Shown piece after piece: positions 59,487-64,000 of a DNA stretch of 64,000 nucleotides; the first letter of the stretch is position 1, and the number at the start of each line of letters is the position of its first letter. The stretch spans positions 35,875,546 to 35,939,545 of the forward strand of contig CM067068.1 of NCBI GenBank assembly GCA_033980235.1. The letters are read 5' to 3'. This DNA is from Diadema setosum (lineage: Eukaryota > Echinodermata > Echinoidea > Diadematoida > Diadematidae). Both the position numbers and the translations under genes were made by a program. The notes below the pieces were generated by a model, which saw nothing but the letters and a program-made list of their open reading frames with translations, did not search any database and was not told where the DNA came from.

Positions 59487-59493
59487 CTGGCAT
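59402..59493. repeat. (TA)n palindrome with unique capped ends
   Basis: A (TA)n core of about 70 bases is capped by ATGCCAGCGATATA on the left and TATATCGCTGGCAT on the right, which are exact inverted copies. The whole is a potential cruciform. Confidence 0.8.
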
Positions 59494-60582
59494 GAGTCTG
59501 TGGGCGCGGCGAGGTGTGAGCTGACGTAAGTCTATGTTATGCACTCGAAGAACTCAGTCGCTGGTTGTCACTCATGAGCTGCCAGCATTGGCCAGGATCA
59601 GACAAATCAAACTGAAAGAAATAGGTAGGAAACTAGATTCTACCTCTAGTCTACGCAATTTGGATCAAGTTAACCAGGAAGGTGGTAAGTGGTAGAATGA
59701 CTTCTCACTCTCGCCTTTACAAGTCTAACTTATCACTGGCTCGTCGAGTTTGTTTCCATCTGTAATCTATAGGAGTATAGGCCCTACCCATAGATGGCTA
59801 GTCTAGCTAATGTTTGGAAACTACAAACTATCTTCTATAAACGTGATACACGCTCCGACATGTTTGTAGTACAACTGTTACTTGCGCCGAATAAGACTTC
59901 ATTACAGTGCAGTCTAGTTAATCTATGCCAGATGTGAAGTTCGCTCTATTCAATATGCAGTGTGGTAGATTACAACACAAAATTTGTTCCGACGAATCCT
60001 GATTGCCAAGACTCGAATGACGTTTTTAAAAAGCGATTCTCAAAGAAATTGCATCAAAAAGAAATTGTACTTCAAATTGATGAAATTAATAATACACACA
60101 ATATCTACCAGACAATTGACACTTTCACTCCGAAATCAAAATGAAATTTGACCTAAATTTGATGAGAAAATAACAGTCAACAAATCACATACCGGCACAC
60201 AATATCGCGTTGCACTGCTCGCAGCGCAGCTATCTACTCGATCGATTAGGGTGTCACGTGGCATTTCTCCTTAGACTGACGTCACTAGTAAATATGGAGT
60301 TTCTCAGTTCTGAAGAATGTGAGAAATTTCCGAAAATAGGATCAATTTATAAAACTTATTTTCACTTCAGTATGGTTGGATTTGGCGTAAAAACAGTATC
60401 ACGATCGTGTTCACAACGAAATCATCTTTGAATGCGATGTAAGTATTTGGCAAACATAACGGGTTTTTTCCGCATTAAGCTTTAAGAAAAAAAAAAGCCT
60501 CTTTATTATGTAAAGTCAGACAGCATATCTCAGGAATATTTCTTTTTTTTTATTGGAAAAGGCTAGTGCTTCATGTACTCAC

Positions 60583-60690
60583 AATTATTTTAGACGATCA
60601 GGTCTGGGCAATACATCACTTTCAAGCACCTGCGCTAATCTGAATGTTGAACTTGTCAGCTTCGCGAACAAACCAATACCCTTGTAGAGG
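60583..60690 (-). other. Orphan 5' untranslated exon of copy C
   Basis: It shares CTTGAAAGTGATGTATTGC with the gene B flank and AATAATT plus GTGAGTA donor with the gene A flank. No coding exon 1 follows in the 2 kb to its left, where a MITE and (TA)n tracts lie instead. Confidence 0.45.
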
Positions 60691-61272
60691 AAATTGAAAC
60701 GGACGCGTTTACCTTTAGAAGAAATGATTACATTGTTTCGAGGTAATACGTTAAGTGCCACTTTACACAGTTTATTGATTTTTTGGACTCCGACTACGTA
60801 GTTGTAAATTACATGTATATTGTATGTTGTACAAAGAAACCTTCCCTATAAACGTATTAACCCCCAGCGTGCAATATGGATTTATTGTCCATATGTTTGT
60901 GTGTGACATTTGTCCATATTTGAATCATTAATACAGAAAGGGTCATTGTTTGAATTTACACGTTTTTTTAAAAGCTATCAAGATTTATTTAATGAAGATC
61001 TTTAATGGTTGGTATGTTGGGGCATAATACTTCAAAAAACCCAATGAGATGACTGACAGAACGCGAAAAAAATAAGAAAATGAAAGTGTTTTTGCGTGTA
61101 CTTTAAGTATATAAAGGCCTATACTAGTGTGCCAATTTTCAATAAATGTGTTTATTTCTTTCCCTGCTTTCTTACATTTTATTCTCCGTTTGCTTTTTTT
61201 TTTAATTGGTTCACTGAAAAGAGATAACTTTCGCTAATAATGTCAATTTGTTATAACTGCATTAACTCTACG

Positions 61273-61800
61273 GACAGCCGCGGCTTGCTAATTGTGTTTG
61301 GCCAAGATGTTAGTATTATACTCTGGCCACTAATACGTGGTAAGACACCGTACCACCATGCCATTGTTTTACTTGTTTTGATTAATACTTCACAATCTGT
61401 GCACCCTGTTCCCATTAGTAGCGTCTTCCGTACGCGTCAGAAAGCTAAAGCTTTTATATAAACATGCCACCGTGTACGCGGATGTTGATATTTCTGTCTG
61501 TTAGGATGGCTGTGTATTGCAATTATGTGCTTTTTATAGATGTCAAGTACATTTCATAAAGTAGGATAGTGGATGCAATTGAATGACACTTTTAGTGTCA
61601 GGCAGCAAGAGTTTTCACAACATTCAAGTACATAGGTCTATATGATGGGTAATATAATACACGGATATCATTTTAGGCTTGTAATTTTCCCCTCAAATCA
61701 CACTTGTAACATACATCCAGAGATCATTTAATTGTGACAAACATTTGAATATTCACTGTGTAGAGATTTGGAATATAATCATAGGACACAGAATTGATTT
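61273..61800. repeat. Distal upstream flank, copy C
   Basis: It shares CAGCCGCGGCTTGCTAATTG and TCTGGCCACTAATACGTGG with 32895-33005, then CAGAAAGCTAAAGC and GTGTACGCGGATGT as at 33100. It marks the 5' side of the copy C duplication unit. Confidence 0.75.
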
Positions 61801-64000
61801 TAATCAGTGTACACTACTTTACGTACATATTGGGCACATGTAATTACTGATTGTGTGCGGGAGAACCTTAGTACAGAAAAGCGGAATCTTGTGGTTGGTA
61901 GGTACTCAGAGAGAGAGAAAAAAGTCAGACACAATCACTCAACCCACACGCATACACTGCAAGCACGCAGTCAGAAAGCAGCAGTTACATTATTGACGAG
62001 CGTGCAATGACGCCATATGTCATGTAATGTTTGAGAAAATAATTTCTTATTCCGATCACGATATCAACATTTCCACGACTACCAATACAGATAGTACAGT
62101 TATCATACATAATTTTGAGTTCAGCAAAAGACAAAACAAGAATGTTGGCAGTGCACGATGACCTTATCTTTGTGAAAGGAAGTTGAATAGGTTAGACACC
62201 TTAATCTAAATTTATTAAATTTTCATTTTAAATTCCATTGAGTTCCTTATATAATAATTACAAATATGTACGTCAGTCTAATGTTGCTTGCAAATAAATG
62301 AATATTGATATGGTATATGTATGTAAAATATGTAAATATTTACAAAGTGCTGTAGTAAAAGAAACAAAAAACAGCTTTGAGGCGGACGTTGCTCCCTTCA
62401 TCAGGATCTACAAACAGAACTCACATTACAATAATTGTCTAGATGACATAAAGTGGTCTAGATGACATAAAGTGTCATGTAATAAATGCAATGTTACAAT
62501 GTATAGTATACAGCAATGTCGTATAATATACTAATAGCAACAATCTTCTAGAATATTCCCTTTAGACAATACTAATTTATCACAAAAAAAGCAGCTAACA
62601 TCTCATCAGCAGAAAAGTATCATGTACTTGTATACGACAAAAGAAATGAAAATATAAATTAAATGTCTGCATGAAACCTCTGAAATATAATAATCATACT
62701 TCGCCGTTATTTTAAGCATAATGATTACAAACAATTGTTGTATATAATTATGTAGGCACAATTACATTCATATATACATATGTTATATGCATTGTACATG
62801 TGCATACATACACATGTATACACATACATACAACACTAAATAAATCATATTAAAATATATTTGAGTAAACCAAAATGTACTTAAAAACCTTAAAACAACT
62901 TCGTAAATGTATCAATTTTTGAATCAGATGTAGTAGCATAAAGCACATTATTATTATATTCCAATGTATTATATATTATTCCAATGTGAATGACGCGTCT
63001 CTTTAGATCATAACAACAATGACAAAATATCTGTACTGTTAATTTATTTCACCTCATGCAGATTGCTTGTCTTTATCTTACCTCTAATTGTTATATATGT
63101 TTTGACGAGGTACGGCCTTTTTGTATATATCAATAGGGATATACAGACAGAACTCGACGACCCAGTCCTCTCTTATCTGAACTTCTCTATACAGACGCGC
63201 TCATGCAGTGAATATATAAAAACAAAAAGTAATTTAAGACCAATTAAAAACTCCTAGAAAATGAATTGCCTACAATTTTTTTAACCAGAACGTAACAGGA
63301 ATTTTACTTTAACTCTTTCACCTAAAAAAAGAAGAAGAAAGAAGAAAAGTATAATCTTTAGTAGGCTAACATAGATTACAACTCAGTTGCATTGTACGCT
63401 ACGCGATACCATGGGTCTGCAGCTACTTGTACATGCATGTACATACATTTATACATTTCATTACTCCTACAGTATAACACAATCGCAACGCCGGTCCAAA
63501 CATGGCCGGATAACAGAGGTCGAACTTTATATACCCATGTGATTGTATTCATTCATTCATTCATTTTTTTTTCTATGTCATTTAAATTATGAGTAGTTCA
63601 TATCACACGCCAGATTTTTCTTTCCTATTATGACGTATCTTTGGCAAATAATACTAGTTTTCCCCGCAATGTGGCATGTCTTGCATGGACCAAACATTCT
63701 TTTGTGTGGAACAATCACACGCTGCATTGGCTTCTGTTTAATGTGAATAATTGTTTTGTTTTGTTTCGTTTGCACATTTACATGGATGACTGGCAATTCA
63801 GCCTCTGGGCTGCTATATACTTTCTTTTTGATGAAACAAACCAATATCTTTTTATCTATCTATTTATCTATCTAGGTATCTATCTATCTTCTTTTGTGAT
63901 AAATATTGCTGACACTGTTAGATGTTATGAACATCCTTCCATACTTAAGTCCATCGTAGCTAAGAGTAATCATTCAATTAGGCTATAGAAATAGATTAGT
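61801..64000. other. Right-edge spacer without recognisable genes
   Basis: It is AT-rich with short ORFs only. There is a short direct repeat GTCTAGATGACATAAAGTG at 62436-62472, a GAGGCGGACGTTGCTCCC repeat-like block near 62380, and CTAT/ATTC microsatellites near 63550 and 63855. Confidence 0.55.

Noticed and set aside
63641..63988. Plus-strand frame of 115 codons with hydrophobic stretch at the right edge
   Set aside because: It has no ATG at the start, no recognisable domain, and its hydrophobic end is encoded by a CTAT microsatellite.

Overview
This window is eukaryotic and looks like the genome of a marine invertebrate deuterostome, most likely an echinoderm. The reasons are AT-rich DNA, short exons in consistent reading phase separated by kilobase introns, very many microsatellites and small terminal-inverted-repeat elements, a tRNA-derived SINE with a GTGTATAATGGGTACCTGGC body, and an expanded DEG/ENaC channel family. 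The taxon is an inference. No bacterial, viral or CRISPR features are present. All four recognisable genes lie on the minus strand, so each gene runs from high to low coordinates.

Layout from left to right. (1) 666-11571 is DEG/ENaC gene A. Eight coding exons are visible; the exon for the pore helix lies off the left edge and one small exon could not be found. (2) 12.8-16.6 kb is 5' flank of gene A and spacer. (3) 16814-29322 is DEG/ENaC gene B, complete in ten exons that sum to 1449 bp (482 residues). (4) 29.3-33.5 kb is 5' flank of gene B, including a 1.05-kb tandem duplication; 33.5-35.9 kb holds nested transposons. (5) 35888-46734 is a complete eight-exon beta-1,4-galactosyltransferase-family gene (1401 bp, 466 residues). 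(6) 46.7-54.6 kb is mostly repeats, with several copies of one 690-bp element. (7) 54615-58533 is DEG/ENaC copy C, which is broken. It keeps exons 7-10, has half of exon 6, has an in-frame stop just before the second membrane helix, and lacks exons 1-5, although its 5' untranslated exon and upstream flank are still recognisable at 60.58-61.8 kb. (8) 61.8-64 kb shows no gene.

The three channel copies share exon lengths (168, 125, 188, 145, 57, 154, 92 and 143 bp where both partners are intact) and splice phases, so they come from tandem duplication that carried the upstream flank along. The galactosyltransferase gene sits between copies B and C and has no obvious functional link to the channels.

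The rest of the window is transposon debris. It includes a 690-bp family with TGTGACC ends and TA target sites (about a dozen full or partial copies), a TTAA-targeting foldback element, several smaller hairpin elements, LINE fragments and SINE-like sequences. The observations that most deserve follow-up are the unusual gating residues of the channels (Ala-Gly in place of the N-terminal His-Gly, and a native Cys at the degenerin position), the staged decay of copy C, and a CpG-rich promoter-like island on the plus strand inside gene B.
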